From Pseudomonas putida (lineage in GTDB: Bacteria > Pseudomonadota > Gammaproteobacteria > Pseudomonadales > Pseudomonadaceae): a DNA stretch of 64,000 nucleotides. How positions within the stretch are numbered: position 1 is the stretch's first letter; each line of letters begins with the position of its first letter. The stretch covers positions 124,001-188,000 of the forward strand of contig NZ_JANHLK010000011.1 in the NCBI RefSeq assembly GCF_028682635.1. Direction: 5' to 3'. Of the stretch, positions 27,595 through 36,489 are shown in pieces. Position numbers and translations under genes: made by a program. The notes under the pieces are model-generated. The model was not told the DNA's origin. It saw only the letters and a list, made by a program, of their open reading frames with translations, and did no database searches.

Positions 27595-28114
27595 GCTGAT
27601 CGCCAGCGACCTCGGCGCCCGGCCGGCTCAACCGACCGATCTGGCTGCCGCGTGGGCGATTCTGTCCGAAGTCATGGACCCGGAAGTACCGGTGGTCAGC
27701 GTGGTCGACCTCGGCATCGTCCGCGACCTGGACTGGCAGGCCGGCCACCTGCACGTGGTGGTCACCCCGACTTACTCCGGCTGCCCGGCCACCGAAGTGA
27801 TCGAGGGCGATATCCGCCAGGCCCTGGAACTCGCCGGATTCAAGGCGCCGCAACTCGAGCGCAAATTGACCCCGGCCTGGACCACCGACTGGATCAGCGC
27901 CAGCGGCCGCGAACGCCTGCGCGCCTACGGCATCGCGCCGCCCGAAGGCAGCACCAGCAAACGCAGCCTGCTCGGCGAGAGCCCGCTGGTTCTTTGCCCG
28001 CAATGCGGCAGCGCCCACACCGAGGTGCTCAGCGAGTTCGGTTCCACCGCGTGCAAGGCGCTGTACCGCTGCGTCGATTGCCGGGAACCGTTCGACTATT
28101 TCAAGTGCATCTGA
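27581..28114 (+). CDS. paaD: PaaD, Fe-S maturation factor of the epoxidase
   Basis: A 177-residue protein with an N-terminal DUF59/MIP18-type domain (WAILSEVMDPEVPVVSVVDLGI, TPTYSGCPATEVIE) and a C-terminal zinc-ribbon-like part with CPQCGS and CVDC plus a final Cys. It is required for epoxidase function, probably in iron-sulfur assembly on PaaE. Overlaps paaC by 14 bases. Confidence 0.92.
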   Translation: MQPGELIASDLGARPAQPTDLAAAWAILSEVMDPEVPVVSVVDLGIVRDLDWQAGHLHVVVTPTYSGCPATEVIEGDIRQALELAGFKAPQLERKLTPAWTTDWISASGRERLRAYGIAPPEGSTSKRSLLGESPLVLCPQCGSAHTEVLSEFGSTACKALYRCVDCREPFDYFKCI

Positions 28115-28148
28115 GCGGCGAATCGGCCGACCCAGCTGGAGAACAACA

Positions 28149-29225
28149 ATGAGCAAATTTCACAGCCTGACCATCAAGGATGTGCGCACCGAGACCCGTG
28201 ATGCGGTGTCCATCGCCTTCGAGATTCCGCAGGATCTGCAAGACAGCTTTCATTACACCCAGGGCCAGCACCTGGTGATGCGTACCCAACTGGACGGCGA
28301 AGAAGTGCGCCGCTCCTATTCGATCTGCACCGGTGTCAACGACGGTGAACTGCGTGTCGCCATCAAGCGTGTGGCCGGTGGACGCTTTTCCGCGTTTGCC
28401 AACGAACAGCTCAAGGCCGGGCACAGCCTGGAAGTGATGCCGCCCGCCGGGCATTTCAGCGTGGAACTCGACCCCGCTCGCCACGGCAACTACCTGGCGG
28501 TCGCGGCCGGCAGCGGCATCACGCCGATCCTGTCGATCATCAAGACCACCCTGCAAACCGAGCCCAACAGCCGCGTCACCCTGCTGTACGGCAACCGCTC
28601 CAGCTCCGGCGCACTGTTCCGCGAACAGCTTGAAAACTTGAAGAACCGTTACTTGCAGCGCTTGAACCTGATCTTCGTGTTCAGCCGCGAGCAGCAGGAT
28701 GTCGACCTGTACAACGGCCGGATCAACGCCGAGAAATGCGAGCAACTGTTCAGCCGCTGGCTCGACGTCAAGGCCCTCGACGCCGCTTTCATCTGCGGCC
28801 CGCAGGAAATGACCGAAACCGTGCGCGACAGCCTCAAGGCCAAGGGTATGGCGCCCGAGCGAATCCACTTCGAACTCTTCGCCGCTGCTGGCAGCCAGCA
28901 GAAACGCGAGGCCCGCGAAGCGGCGCGCCAGGTGGATGCAGCAGTCAGCCAGATCACCGTGATCAGCGACGGCCGCGCCCTGGCCTTCGACCTGCCGCGC
29001 AACAGCCAGAGCATCCTCGACGCCGGCAACGCCCAGGGCGCCGAACTGCCCTACTCGTGCAAGGCCGGCGTGTGCTCGACCTGCAAGTGCAAGGTCATCG
29101 AGGGCGAAGTGGAAATGGACAGCAACCACGCCCTGGAAGACTACGAAGTGGCCGCCGGCTATGTGCTGTCGTGCCAGGCCTTCCCGATCAGCGACAAGGT
29201 GGTGCTGGATTTCGACCAGCTCTGA
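28149..29225 (+). CDS. paaE: 1,2-phenylacetyl-CoA epoxidase reductase subunit PaaE
   Basis: A 358-residue electron-transfer subunit. The N-terminal FAD domain has RRSYSICTG, the NAD(P)H domain has GSGITPILSIIK and CGPQEM, and the C-terminal plant-type 2Fe-2S domain has CKAGVCSTCKCKV with the fourth cysteine in LSCQAFP. It carries electrons from NADPH to the PaaA di-iron centre. ATG 28149 follows GGAGAACAACA. Last gene of paaABCDE; a REP pair follows. Confidence 0.95.
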   Translation: MSKFHSLTIKDVRTETRDAVSIAFEIPQDLQDSFHYTQGQHLVMRTQLDGEEVRRSYSICTGVNDGELRVAIKRVAGGRFSAFANEQLKAGHSLEVMPPAGHFSVELDPARHGNYLAVAAGSGITPILSIIKTTLQTEPNSRVTLLYGNRSSSGALFREQLENLKNRYLQRLNLIFVFSREQQDVDLYNGRINAEKCEQLFSRWLDVKALDAAFICGPQEMTETVRDSLKAKGMAPERIHFELFAAAGSQQKREAREAARQVDAAVSQITVISDGRALAFDLPRNSQSILDAGNAQGAELPYSCKAGVCSTCKCKVIEGEVEMDSNHALEDYEVAAGYVLSCQAFPISDKVVLDFDQL

Positions 29226-29237
29226 AACAACGCAAAA

Positions 29238-29327
29238 CCCTGTAGGAGCTGGCTTGCCAGCGAAGAGGCCCTTGAGATCACTGTATGTTTTCAGGCCGCC
29301 TTCGCTGGCAAGCCAGCTCCTACAGGG
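29238..29327. repeat. REP pair, class B (paaE / DUF485 gap)
   Basis: Inverted arms at 29238-29270 and 29294-29327, core TGTAGGAGCTGGCTTGCCAG, starting 13 bases after the paaE stop. May form the end structure of the paaABCDE transcript. Confidence 0.88.
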
Positions 29328-29391
29328 GGGCCGGTGATCGACCCGAACACACTGTTTCACCCAAAACAAAAACAACAAAGGAGCGCGCGTC

Positions 29392-29700
29392 ATGACACCC
29401 CAGGAAATAGAACTCATCCGCCAGCACCCGGATTTCATCCAGCTGGTGCGCCGTAAACAGAAGCTGTACTGGTCACTGAGCCTGGCCATGCTGGTGATCT
29501 ACTACGGCTTCGTGCTGCTGGTGGCTTTCTCCCCTTCTACCCTCGGCCAATCCCTGAGCGGTGGCGTGACCACCGTGGGCATGCTGGTGGGTGTCGTCAT
29601 CGTCGGGCTGGCCTTTGCGCTGACCGGGTTCTATGTCTATCGCGCCAACAACGTGATCGATCCGCTCAATGAAAAACTCAAGCAGGAGTGCGCCCGATGA
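29392..29700 (+). CDS. DUF485 membrane protein, partner of the permease
   Basis: A 102-residue protein with two transmembrane helices (about 26-47 and 59-82) and charged ends. DUF485 proteins usually precede acetate- or phenylacetate-type solute:sodium symporters, as here. The precise role is unknown; assembly or regulation of the symporter is a reasonable guess. AAAGGAG lies before the ATG. Its TGA overlaps the permease ATG (ATGA). Confidence 0.9.
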   Translation: MTPQEIELIRQHPDFIQLVRRKQKLYWSLSLAMLVIYYGFVLLVAFSPSTLGQSLSGGVTTVGMLVGVVIVGLAFALTGFYVYRANNVIDPLNEKLKQECAR

Positions 29701-31343
29701 GCCGTCTTCTTGCGTTGATCCTGCTGCCGCTGGCGGTGGTCACTGATTTGGCGGTGGCCGCCGACGGCGCTTCCCGACCATTGAACTGGAACGCCATCGG
29801 CATGTTCATGGTGTTCGTCCTGTTCACCCTTGGCGTGACACGCTGGGCTGCCCTGCGCACCCGTTCCGCCAGCGACTTCTACACGGCCGGCGGCGGCATG
29901 ACCGGTTTCCAGAACGGTCTGGCGATTGCCGGTGACATGATCTCGGCAGCCTCGTTCCTCGGCATTTCCGCGATGATGTTCCTCAATGGCTACGACGGCT
30001 TGCTCTACGCCCTGGGCGTATTGGCCGGCTGGCCGATCATCCTGTTCCTGATCGCCGAACGCCTGCGCAACCTCGGCAAGTACACCTTTGCCGACGTGGT
30101 TTCCTACCGCCTGGAACAGACGCCGGTGCGCCTGACTTCGGCGTTCGGCACCCTGACCGTGGCCCTGATGTACCTGGTGGCGCAGATGGTCGGCGCCGGC
30201 AAGCTGATCGAGTTGCTGTTCGGCATCGACTACCTCTACGCCGTGATGCTGGTCGGTGTATTGATGGTTTTTTACGTGACCTTCGGCGGCATGCTCGCCA
30301 CCACCTGGGTGCAGATCATCAAGGCCGTGATGCTGTTGTTCGGCACCAGCTTCATGGCGTTCATGGTGCTCAAGCATTTCGGTTTCAGCACTGAAGCGAT
30401 GTTTGCCGGCGCCACCGCCGTGCATGCCAAGGGCAACGCGATCATGGCCCCCGGCGGCTTGCTGTCCAACCCGATCGATGCGATTTCCCTGGGGCTGGGC
30501 ATGATGTTCGGCACCGCCGGCCTGCCGCACATCCTGATGCGTTTCTTTACCGTCAGCGATGCCAAGGAAGCGCGTAAAAGCGTGTTCTACGCCACCGGTT
30601 TCATCGGCTACTTCTACTTGTTGCTGATCATCGTCGGCTTCGGCGCCATCGTCATGGTCGGCACCGATCCGGCATTCCGTGACGCCAGCGGCGCAATCAT
30701 CGGCGGCGGCAACATGATCGCCGTGCACCTGGCCCAGGCCGTGGGCGGCAACCTGTTCCTCGGCTTCATCTCGGCGGTCGCCTTCGCCACCATCCTGGCG
30801 GTGGTTGCCGGACTGGCACTGTCCGGCGCCTCGGCGGTGTCCCATGACCTGTATGCCTGCGTGATGCGCAAGGGCCAGGCCACGGAACAGCAGGAAATGC
30901 GCGTATCGCGTATCGCCACCCTGTGCATCGGTGTGCTGGCGATCATCCTCGGCCTGCTGTTCGAGTCGCAGAACATCGCCTTCCTCTCGGGCCTGGTGCT
31001 GGCCATCGCCGCGTCGGTGAATTTCCCGGTGCTGTTCCTCTCGATGTACTGGAAAGGCCTGACCACCCGCGGCGCCGTCGTCGGCAGCCTGTCCGGACTG
31101 GTCTCGGCGATTGTCCTGCTGGTGCTGAGCCCGGCGGTGTGGGTCAACGTGATGCATCACGACAAGGCGCTGTTCCCGTACTCCAACCCGGCGCTGTTTT
31201 CCATGAGCCTCGCGTTCTTCAGTGCATGGCTGTTTTCCGTCACCGACACCTCGCCCCGTGCAGCCCTTGAGCGCGGCCGTTATCTGGCGCAGTTCATCCG
31301 CTCGATGACCGGTATCGGTGCCTCTGGCGCCAGCAAACACTGA
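29697..31343 (+). CDS. paaL: Solute:sodium symporter, probable phenylacetate permease PaaL
   Basis: A 548-residue inner-membrane symporter of the SSS family, close to acetate permease ActP, with about 13 transmembrane helices. SSS hallmarks include [22 protein letters not shown] and AAVSASFLGIS-like helix 2 wording ([14 protein letters not shown]). The cluster position between paaE and the porin points to phenylacetate rather than acetate. ATG 29697 overlaps the DUF485 stop. The N-terminal stretch to about residue 22 could be a cleaved signal, as in ActP. Confidence 0.87.
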   Translation: MSRLLALILLPLAVVTDLAVAADGASRPLNWNAIGMFMVFVLFTLGVTRWAALRTRSASDFYTAGGGMTGFQNGLAIAGDMISAASFLGISAMMFLNGYDGLLYALGVLAGWPIILFLIAERLRNLGKYTFADVVSYRLEQTPVRLTSAFGTLTVALMYLVAQMVGAGKLIELLFGIDYLYAVMLVGVLMVFYVTFGGMLATTWVQIIKAVMLLFGTSFMAFMVLKHFGFSTEAMFAGATAVHAKGNAIMAPGGLLSNPIDAISLGLGMMFGTAGLPHILMRFFTVSDAKEARKSVFYATGFIGYFYLLLIIVGFGAIVMVGTDPAFRDASGAIIGGGNMIAVHLAQAVGGNLFLGFISAVAFATILAVVAGLALSGASAVSHDLYACVMRKGQATEQQEMRVSRIATLCIGVLAIILGLLFESQNIAFLSGLVLAIAASVNFPVLFLSMYWKGLTTRGAVVGSLSGLVSAIVLLVLSPAVWVNVMHHDKALFPYSNPALFSMSLAFFSAWLFSVTDTSPRAALERGRYLAQFIRSMTGIGASGASKH

Positions 31344-31365
31344 ATATTGGCAGGGAATAAAAATA

Positions 31366-32619
31366 ATGAAGCCCGCACGTAACGCACCTTGTGAATCACT
31401 GTTTTCGCTGGCCGCCGCATTGAGTCTGCCCCTGTTCGCGCCCAGCGCCATGGCCGACTTCATCGGCGACAGCAAGGCCCGTATTGAAATGCGCAACCTC
31501 TACCTCAATCGCGATTTCCGCCAGGACAACGCGCCGCAAGCCAAGGCCGAAGAATGGGCCCAGGGCTTCACGGCGCGTGTCGAATCCGGGTTCACCGACG
31601 GCACCTTCGGTTTCGGTCTCGACGCCCTGGGCGAGCTGGGGATCAAACTCGACTCCAGCCCGGATCGCCGTGGCACTGGCCTGCTGCCCTTTGGCCCGCA
31701 GAGCCATGAGCCCGACGACGACTACAGCGAACTGGGCCTGACCGGCAAACTGCGCGTATCGAAAAGCCTGTTGAAGCTCGGCACCCTGCAACCCTTGTTG
31801 CCCGTGGCAACTTACAACGACACCCGCCTGCTGGGTTCGACCTTTGAAGGTGGTTTGCTGACCAGCCAGGAAATCGACGGCCTGACGCTCAATGCCGGAC
31901 GCCTGACCAAGGCCAACCTGCGCGACTCCTCCAGCAACGATGACATCGGCTACGCCGCCGCCAGTAGTGATCACTTCGACTTCGGCGGCGGCAGCTATGC
32001 GTTCAGTCCGCAACTGAACCTGAGCTACTACTACGGCAAGCTCGAGCAGATCTATCGGCAGCAATTCGTCGGGCTGGTCCATACCCAACCCCTGGGCAAC
32101 GGTTTCAACCTGCGCAGCGACCTGCGTTATTTCGACAGCCGCGGCGACGGCGCGGAAAAGGCCGGACGCATCGACAACCGCAACTTCAACGGCATGTTCA
32201 CCGTATCCCAGGGTGCCCACAAGGTCAGTGCCGCCTACCAGCAGTTGTCCGGCGACAGCGCCTTTCCGTTCCTCAACGGCGGCGATCCGTATGTGGTCAA
32301 CCTGGTGACCTTCAACACCTTTACCCGCGCCGAGGAAGATTCCTGGCAGCTGCGCTACGACTATGACTTCGCCGCCCAAGGCATTCCCGGCCTGACCTTC
32401 ATGACCCGCTACACCGATGGTCGCCACGTCAAGGCAGGCACCGTCGACAACGGGCGCGAATGGGAACGCGACACCGATATCAGCTACGTCATCCAGAGCG
32501 GTGTGTTGAAGAACGTCAGCCTGCGCTGGCGCAACGTGACCTTCCGCTCCGGCAATGGCCTGACGACCGCCCTCGATGAGAACCGATTGATCGTCGGTTA
32601 CACCCTGGCGCTTTGGTAA
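31366..32619 (+). CDS. paaM: OprD-family porin, probable phenylacetate channel (PaaM/PhaK type)
   Basis: A 417-residue outer-membrane protein with signal peptide ending SAMA before DFIGDS (~30). Blocks typical of the OprD porins are ARIEMRNLYLNRDFRQ, GLTLNAGRLTKANLRDSSS, LRYDYDFAAQGIPGLTFMTRY and the aromatic C-terminus TLALW. It would let phenylacetate across the outer membrane. AGGGA lies 13 bases before the ATG. Follows paaL by 22 bases. Confidence 0.88.
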   Translation: MKPARNAPCESLFSLAAALSLPLFAPSAMADFIGDSKARIEMRNLYLNRDFRQDNAPQAKAEEWAQGFTARVESGFTDGTFGFGLDALGELGIKLDSSPDRRGTGLLPFGPQSHEPDDDYSELGLTGKLRVSKSLLKLGTLQPLLPVATYNDTRLLGSTFEGGLLTSQEIDGLTLNAGRLTKANLRDSSSNDDIGYAAASSDHFDFGGGSYAFSPQLNLSYYYGKLEQIYRQQFVGLVHTQPLGNGFNLRSDLRYFDSRGDGAEKAGRIDNRNFNGMFTVSQGAHKVSAAYQQLSGDSAFPFLNGGDPYVVNLVTFNTFTRAEEDSWQLRYDYDFAAQGIPGLTFMTRYTDGRHVKAGTVDNGREWERDTDISYVIQSGVLKNVSLRWRNVTFRSGNGLTTALDENRLIVGYTLALW

Positions 32620-32627
32620 TTCCGCAA

Positions 32628-32657
32628 GGGTGCGGTCGCGACCGCACCCAGACTTTT
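32628..32657 (+). terminator. Perfect palindrome between paaM and paaZ, probable terminator/attenuator
   Basis: A 22-base perfect palindrome at 32628-32649 (half GGGTGCGGTCG), followed by GACTTTT. It starts 8 bases after the paaM stop and ends 28 bases before the paaZ ATG. The short T tract suggests partial termination. Confidence 0.7.
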
Positions 32658-32677
32658 CACAATCAGGAGCAATCGTG

Positions 32678-34747
32678 ATGTCCTCCTCACCTACACTGCA
32701 TGCCCCGACCCTGCAGAGCTTCATCGCCGGTCGCTGGATCGGCCAACACGGCGCACAAGTCTTGCGCAGCGCCCTCGACGGCCATGAAATCTTCCGTACC
32801 CATGAGGAGCGCCCGGACTTCGCAGAAGCCATCGAACACGGTCGCCGCCAAGGCGTCAGCGGCCTGATGGCGCTGGACTTCCAGCAACGCGCCCAGCGCC
32901 TCAAGGCCCTGGCCCTGTACCTGAGCGAACGCAAGGAACAGCTCTACGCGATTTCCCACCACAGCGGCGCGACCCGTGCCGACAGCTGGATCGACATCGA
33001 GGGCGGCAACAGCACCCTGTTCACCTACGCCAGCCTCGGCGCGCGGGAACTGCCGTCGGGTAACGTGGTGCACGAAGGCCCGGCGCTGCAGCTGAGCAAA
33101 ATGGGCACCTTCGCCGGCACCCACATCCTGGTGCCGCGCGGCGGCGTGGCGGTGCACATCAATGCCTTCAACTTCCCGATCTGGGGCATGCTGGAAAAAT
33201 TCGCCCCGAGCTTCCTCGCCGGCATGCCATGCATCGTCAAACCGGCCAGCGCCACCAGCTACCTGACCGAAGCCGTGGTGCGCCTGATGGACGAATCCGG
33301 CCTGCTCCCGGCGGGCAGCCTGCAACTGATCATCGGCGGCACCGGCGACCTGCTCGACCGCCTGCAAGGCCAGGACGTGGTGACCTTCACCGGCTCCGCC
33401 GACACCGCGGCCAAGCTGCGGGTCAACCCGAACCTGATCCGCAATTCGGTGCCATTCACCGCCGAAGCTGACTCGCTGAACTGCGCGATCCTCGCCCCGG
33501 ACGTCACCCCGGACGACGAAGAGTTCGAGCTGTTCATCAAGGAAGTCGCCCGGGAAATGACCACCAAGGCCGGGCAGAAATGCACCGCCATCCGCCGCGC
33601 CATCGTCCCGGCCAAGCACATCGACGCCGTTGCTACCCGCCTGCGTGATCGCCTGGCCAAAGTCGTGGTCGGCGACCCGTCGGTGGAAGGCGTGCGCATG
33701 GGTGCGCTGGCCTCCCACGACCAGCAGAAAGACGTGGCCGAACGCCTGGAAGCCCTGTTGCAGAGCAGCGATATGCTGTTCGGCGCCCGCGACGGTTTCG
33801 AACCGCGTGGCGAGAATGTCGACAAGGGCGCGTTCTTCGCCCCGACCCTGCTGCAAGCCCGCGACCCGCATGCCGAAGGCGGTGCCCACGATATCGAAGC
33901 GTTCGGCCCGGTCAGCACCCTGATGGCCTACGACGATCTGGACGAAGTACTGGCCCTGGCCGCGCGCGGCAAGGGCAGCCTGGTCGCCAGCCTGGTGACC
34001 AAGGACCCGCAGATCGCCGCCAAGGCCATTCCGGTGGCGGCTGCGTTGCATGGGCGTCTGCTGGTACTGGATCGCCACTGCGCCGGCGAATCCACCGGCC
34101 ACGGCTCGCCGCTGCCGCAACTCAAGCACGGCGGCCCGGGTCGCGCCGGCGGCGGTGAAGAACTCGGCGGCCTGCGCGCAGTGAAGCACTACCTGCAACG
34201 CGCGGCGGTACAAGGCTCGCCGACCATGCTGGCAGCGGTCACCGGCGAATACGTGCGCGGCGCCAAGGTCATCGAAACCGAGGTGCACCCGTTCCGTCGC
34301 TACTTCCAGGACCTGCAGATCGGCGAGTCGCTGCTGACTCACCGTCGCACCGTCACCGAAGCGGACCTGGTGAACTTCGGCTGCCTGTCGGGCGACCACT
34401 TCTACATGCACTTCGACGACATCGCCGCCAAGGAATCGCAGTTCGGCAAGCGCATCGCCCACGGTTACTTCGTGCTGTCGGCAGCGGCCGGGCTGTTCGT
34501 ATCCCCTGGCGTCGGCCCGGTCCTGGCCAACTACGGCCTGGACACCCTGCGCTTCATCAACCCGGTGGGCATCGGCGACACCATCCAGGCGCGCCTGACC
34601 TGCAAACGCAAGATCGACCAGGGCAAGAAGAGCCCGCACGGCATTGCGCAAGGGGTGGTGGCGTGGGATGTGGAAGTGACCAACCAGTTGGGTGAGCTGG
34701 TGGCCAGCTATGACATTCTGACCTTGGTGGTCAAACGCGAGGATTGA
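32678..34747 (+). CDS. paaZ: Bifunctional oxepin-CoA hydrolase / semialdehyde dehydrogenase PaaZ
   Basis: A 689-residue fusion. The N-terminal aldehyde dehydrogenase domain (1 to ~530) has the general base in VPFTAEADSLNC and catalytic C302 in KAGQKCTAIRR. The C-terminal MaoC-type hydratase has D573 and H578 in SGDHFYMHFDD. It opens the oxepin ring and oxidises the aldehyde to 3-oxo-5,6-dehydrosuberyl-CoA. AGGAGC precedes ATG 32678. It is the last paa gene here, after a hairpin that may lower its level. Confidence 0.94.
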   Translation: MSSSPTLHAPTLQSFIAGRWIGQHGAQVLRSALDGHEIFRTHEERPDFAEAIEHGRRQGVSGLMALDFQQRAQRLKALALYLSERKEQLYAISHHSGATRADSWIDIEGGNSTLFTYASLGARELPSGNVVHEGPALQLSKMGTFAGTHILVPRGGVAVHINAFNFPIWGMLEKFAPSFLAGMPCIVKPASATSYLTEAVVRLMDESGLLPAGSLQLIIGGTGDLLDRLQGQDVVTFTGSADTAAKLRVNPNLIRNSVPFTAEADSLNCAILAPDVTPDDEEFELFIKEVAREMTTKAGQKCTAIRRAIVPAKHIDAVATRLRDRLAKVVVGDPSVEGVRMGALASHDQQKDVAERLEALLQSSDMLFGARDGFEPRGENVDKGAFFAPTLLQARDPHAEGGAHDIEAFGPVSTLMAYDDLDEVLALAARGKGSLVASLVTKDPQIAAKAIPVAAALHGRLLVLDRHCAGESTGHGSPLPQLKHGGPGRAGGGEELGGLRAVKHYLQRAAVQGSPTMLAAVTGEYVRGAKVIETEVHPFRRYFQDLQIGESLLTHRRTVTEADLVNFGCLSGDHFYMHFDDIAAKESQFGKRIAHGYFVLSAAAGLFVSPGVGPVLANYGLDTLRFINPVGIGDTIQARLTCKRKIDQGKKSPHGIAQGVVAWDVEVTNQLGELVASYDILTLVVKRED

Positions 34748-34756
34748 TCAGTTATC

Positions 34757-34785
34757 TGGTTGACCGCAGATCTTGTGGTCAACCA
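34757..34785 (+). terminator. Stem-loop after paaZ, no T tract
   Basis: Perfect 9-base arms TGGTTGACC/GGTCAACCA (34757-34765 with 34777-34785), 11-base loop, starting 9 bases after the paaZ stop. Without a T run it may protect the mRNA end rather than terminate alone. A degenerate REP-like remnant (AATGTGGGAGGGGGCTAGCT) lies just beyond at about 34793. Confidence 0.5.
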
Positions 34786-34900
34786 CGGATCAAATGTGGG
34801 AGGGGGCTAGCTTCCACAAAGGTTCCTCGCCGTGCCACACATTCCTACTCATTCCTCGGAAAAACCAACGGTAATCCAGGAAATGTCTGACTGCGCACCC

Positions 34901-34916
34901 GTATCCACTTGGATAC
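34901..34916. promoter_or_regulatory. Palindromic operator of the toxin-antitoxin unit
   Basis: GTATCCA-CT-TGGATAC, a perfect 16-base palindrome ending 9 bases before the toxin ATG. Type II antitoxins with a Cro/C1-type helix-turn-helix repress their own operon through such sites, so this is the likely HigA-like operator. Confidence 0.7.
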
Positions 34917-34925
34917 AGTCGCGCA

Positions 34926-35219
34926 ATGAATTATCTTGTCCAGCAAACAGCGATTTTTTCCGCATGGCACACCTCAATCCGTGATTTGCGGGCAAGGATT
35001 GCCATTGCTCGTCGCATTGAACGCGCGTTCGCGGGTAATTTGGGCGATATCAAGTCAGTGGGTGATGGCGTTTGCGAAATGCGCGTGGATGTGGGTGCCG
35101 GATACCGGGTTTACTTCACGATGCGCAAGACTGTCATCATTATCCTGCTCGCCGGGGGCGACAAATCATCACAAAACGCTGATATCAAACGTGCAAAAAA
35201 AATGGCAAAGGAGGTTTAA
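34926..35219 (+). CDS. RelE/HigB-type toxin of a type II toxin-antitoxin system
   Basis: A 97-residue protein of the RelE superfamily, HigB-like 'addiction module killer' group. Positive residues cluster in SIRDLRARIAIARRIERAF, followed by the core strand DVGAGYRVYFTMR and the C-terminal LLAGGDKSSQNADIKRAKKMA. Such toxins are ribosome-dependent mRNA endonucleases. The ATG has no clear ribosome site and lies 9 bases after the palindrome, so the transcript may be nearly leaderless. The antitoxin starts two bases after its stop. Toxin-first order is that of higBA. Confidence 0.87.
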   Translation: MNYLVQQTAIFSAWHTSIRDLRARIAIARRIERAFAGNLGDIKSVGDGVCEMRVDVGAGYRVYFTMRKTVIIILLAGGDKSSQNADIKRAKKMAKEV

Positions 35220-35221
35220 CC

Positions 35222-35530
35222 ATGAGCCAGACTTTGACGATTTTCGACATGGCGACTTTGCTCGACAGCGATGAGGCCATCAGCGAATACCTGTCCCAGG
35301 TGCTAGCGGATGGTGACAATGAGGAGTTTCTTCGTGCCATCGGGTACGTGGTAAAGGCGCGTGGCATGACACAGGTAGCCAAAGATTCCGGAATGGGTCG
35401 CGAAAGTCTGTACAAGGCCTTCGCTCCAGGCGCAAAACCCCGCTTCCATACGGTTTTGAAAGTGATTCACGCACTGGGTATCGATTTGTATGCGCAGCCG
35501 GGTCATGTCATCAATCACTCGAACCCTTGA
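35222..35530 (+). CDS. HigA-type antitoxin (addiction module antidote protein)
   Basis: A 102-residue antitoxin. The N-terminal part (TIFDMATLLDSDEAISEYLSQ) belongs to the putative addiction-module antidote family. The C-terminal helix-turn-helix is ARGMTQVAKDSGMGRESLYK, followed by FHTVLKVIHALGIDL. It should neutralise the upstream toxin and bind the palindrome at 34901. A near-perfect ribosome site AAAGGAGGT lies 6 bases before the ATG, inside the toxin's last codons. This contrasts with the weak toxin start and favours excess antitoxin. Confidence 0.87.
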   Translation: MSQTLTIFDMATLLDSDEAISEYLSQVLADGDNEEFLRAIGYVVKARGMTQVAKDSGMGRESLYKAFAPGAKPRFHTVLKVIHALGIDLYAQPGHVINHSNP

Positions 35531-35584
35531 ATGAATCACAGGGTTTGAGGTGGTTCGGGCCGCGTTCCGACGAGCTTTTGACTT

Positions 35585-36436
35585 TCAATGCCCGCGCAAC
35601 CACTCGATAAACAACGCAAACAACTCCGACTGCGACCCCACCTCCAGCTTCAGATACAGATTCTTGCGGTGCATGCGCACGGTTTCCGGTGAGATGTTCA
35701 TCTGGCTGGCCGTGGATTTCACCGAGTGGCCCCTGAGCACCATGTGCGCCACTTCCCGCTCGCGTTCGGTGAGCAGGTCGCAACCGAATTGCTCGAACGC
35801 CGATTGCACCCGATGCTTGAGATCATCGCGCAGGCCTTGATCGTTATCGCCCTGGATCTTGCTGCTACGTTGCAGGCCACGCCGGCTGAATTCGCTGATG
35901 AATTCTCGCACCAGCGGTTCGACGGCGCGCAGCAGGTTCAATTGCTCGACGCCCAGGCAGTCGCCGCCGAAACCTTGAAACAGGCTCACGGAGATTTTCG
36001 TGTCATTGCCCGTATCGACGATGTAGTAGCTGTCTTCCGAACAGTTCGCCTTCAGGTAGTAGGTCTTGTAGTAGTCACTGTCGAAGAAGTTGTCCGGCGC
36101 AATGTCCGCAAGGTGATAGAAACCTTGCGCCAGGCCCTGCTCCACCGCCAGGCAGAACGGGTCCAGCAGATACCCCCCGGCAAAATAGCGCTCGAGGATC
36201 GACACCTGGTACTCCTGGGCAATGCCGCGCTGATGCAGCAACTGCGGTGCGCGGTCCTTGCGCTCCAGGCTGATCATCACCGACTCGATGGACACCAGTT
36301 GGCCCAACGCCGTCACCAGGTATTGCAGCGCGTCAGGCTCATCGACATGGGCGAAGGCCTCGCGCATGCCCCCATGCCATTTATGCAATGCCCCGAAGGG
36401 CACCGCGATCAGCGTATCGTCGTTTGGTCTGCTCAT
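35585..36436 (-). CDS. LuxR-family transcriptional regulator
   Basis: A 283-residue regulator. The C-terminal LuxR helix-turn-helix is at about 215-275 (LLTEREREVAHMVLRGHSVKSTASQMNIS, VRMHRKNLYLKL). The N-terminal ~200 residues form a sensing domain I do not recognise (YKTYYLKANCSEDSYYIVDTG). There is no receiver domain, so a small ligand rather than phosphorylation is likely. ATG 36436 is preferred over the 19-codon-longer frame. Lies 53 bases after the aminotransferase on the same strand and may control that operon or the divergent crotonase-thiolase pair. Confidence 0.82.
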   Translation of the reverse strand: MSRPNDDTLIAVPFGALHKWHGGMREAFAHVDEPDALQYLVTALGQLVSIESVMISLERKDRAPQLLHQRGIAQEYQVSILERYFAGGYLLDPFCLAVEQGLAQGFYHLADIAPDNFFDSDYYKTYYLKANCSEDSYYIVDTGNDTKISVSLFQGFGGDCLGVEQLNLLRAVEPLVREFISEFSRRGLQRSSKIQGDNDQGLRDDLKHRVQSAFEQFGCDLLTEREREVAHMVLRGHSVKSTASQMNISPETVRMHRKNLYLKLEVGSQSELFALFIEWLRGH

Positions 36437-36489
36437 GCCCCGCAGTCTAGCGGCTGAACACCCCCTTGGTAACAGCCGGACTGACGAAA

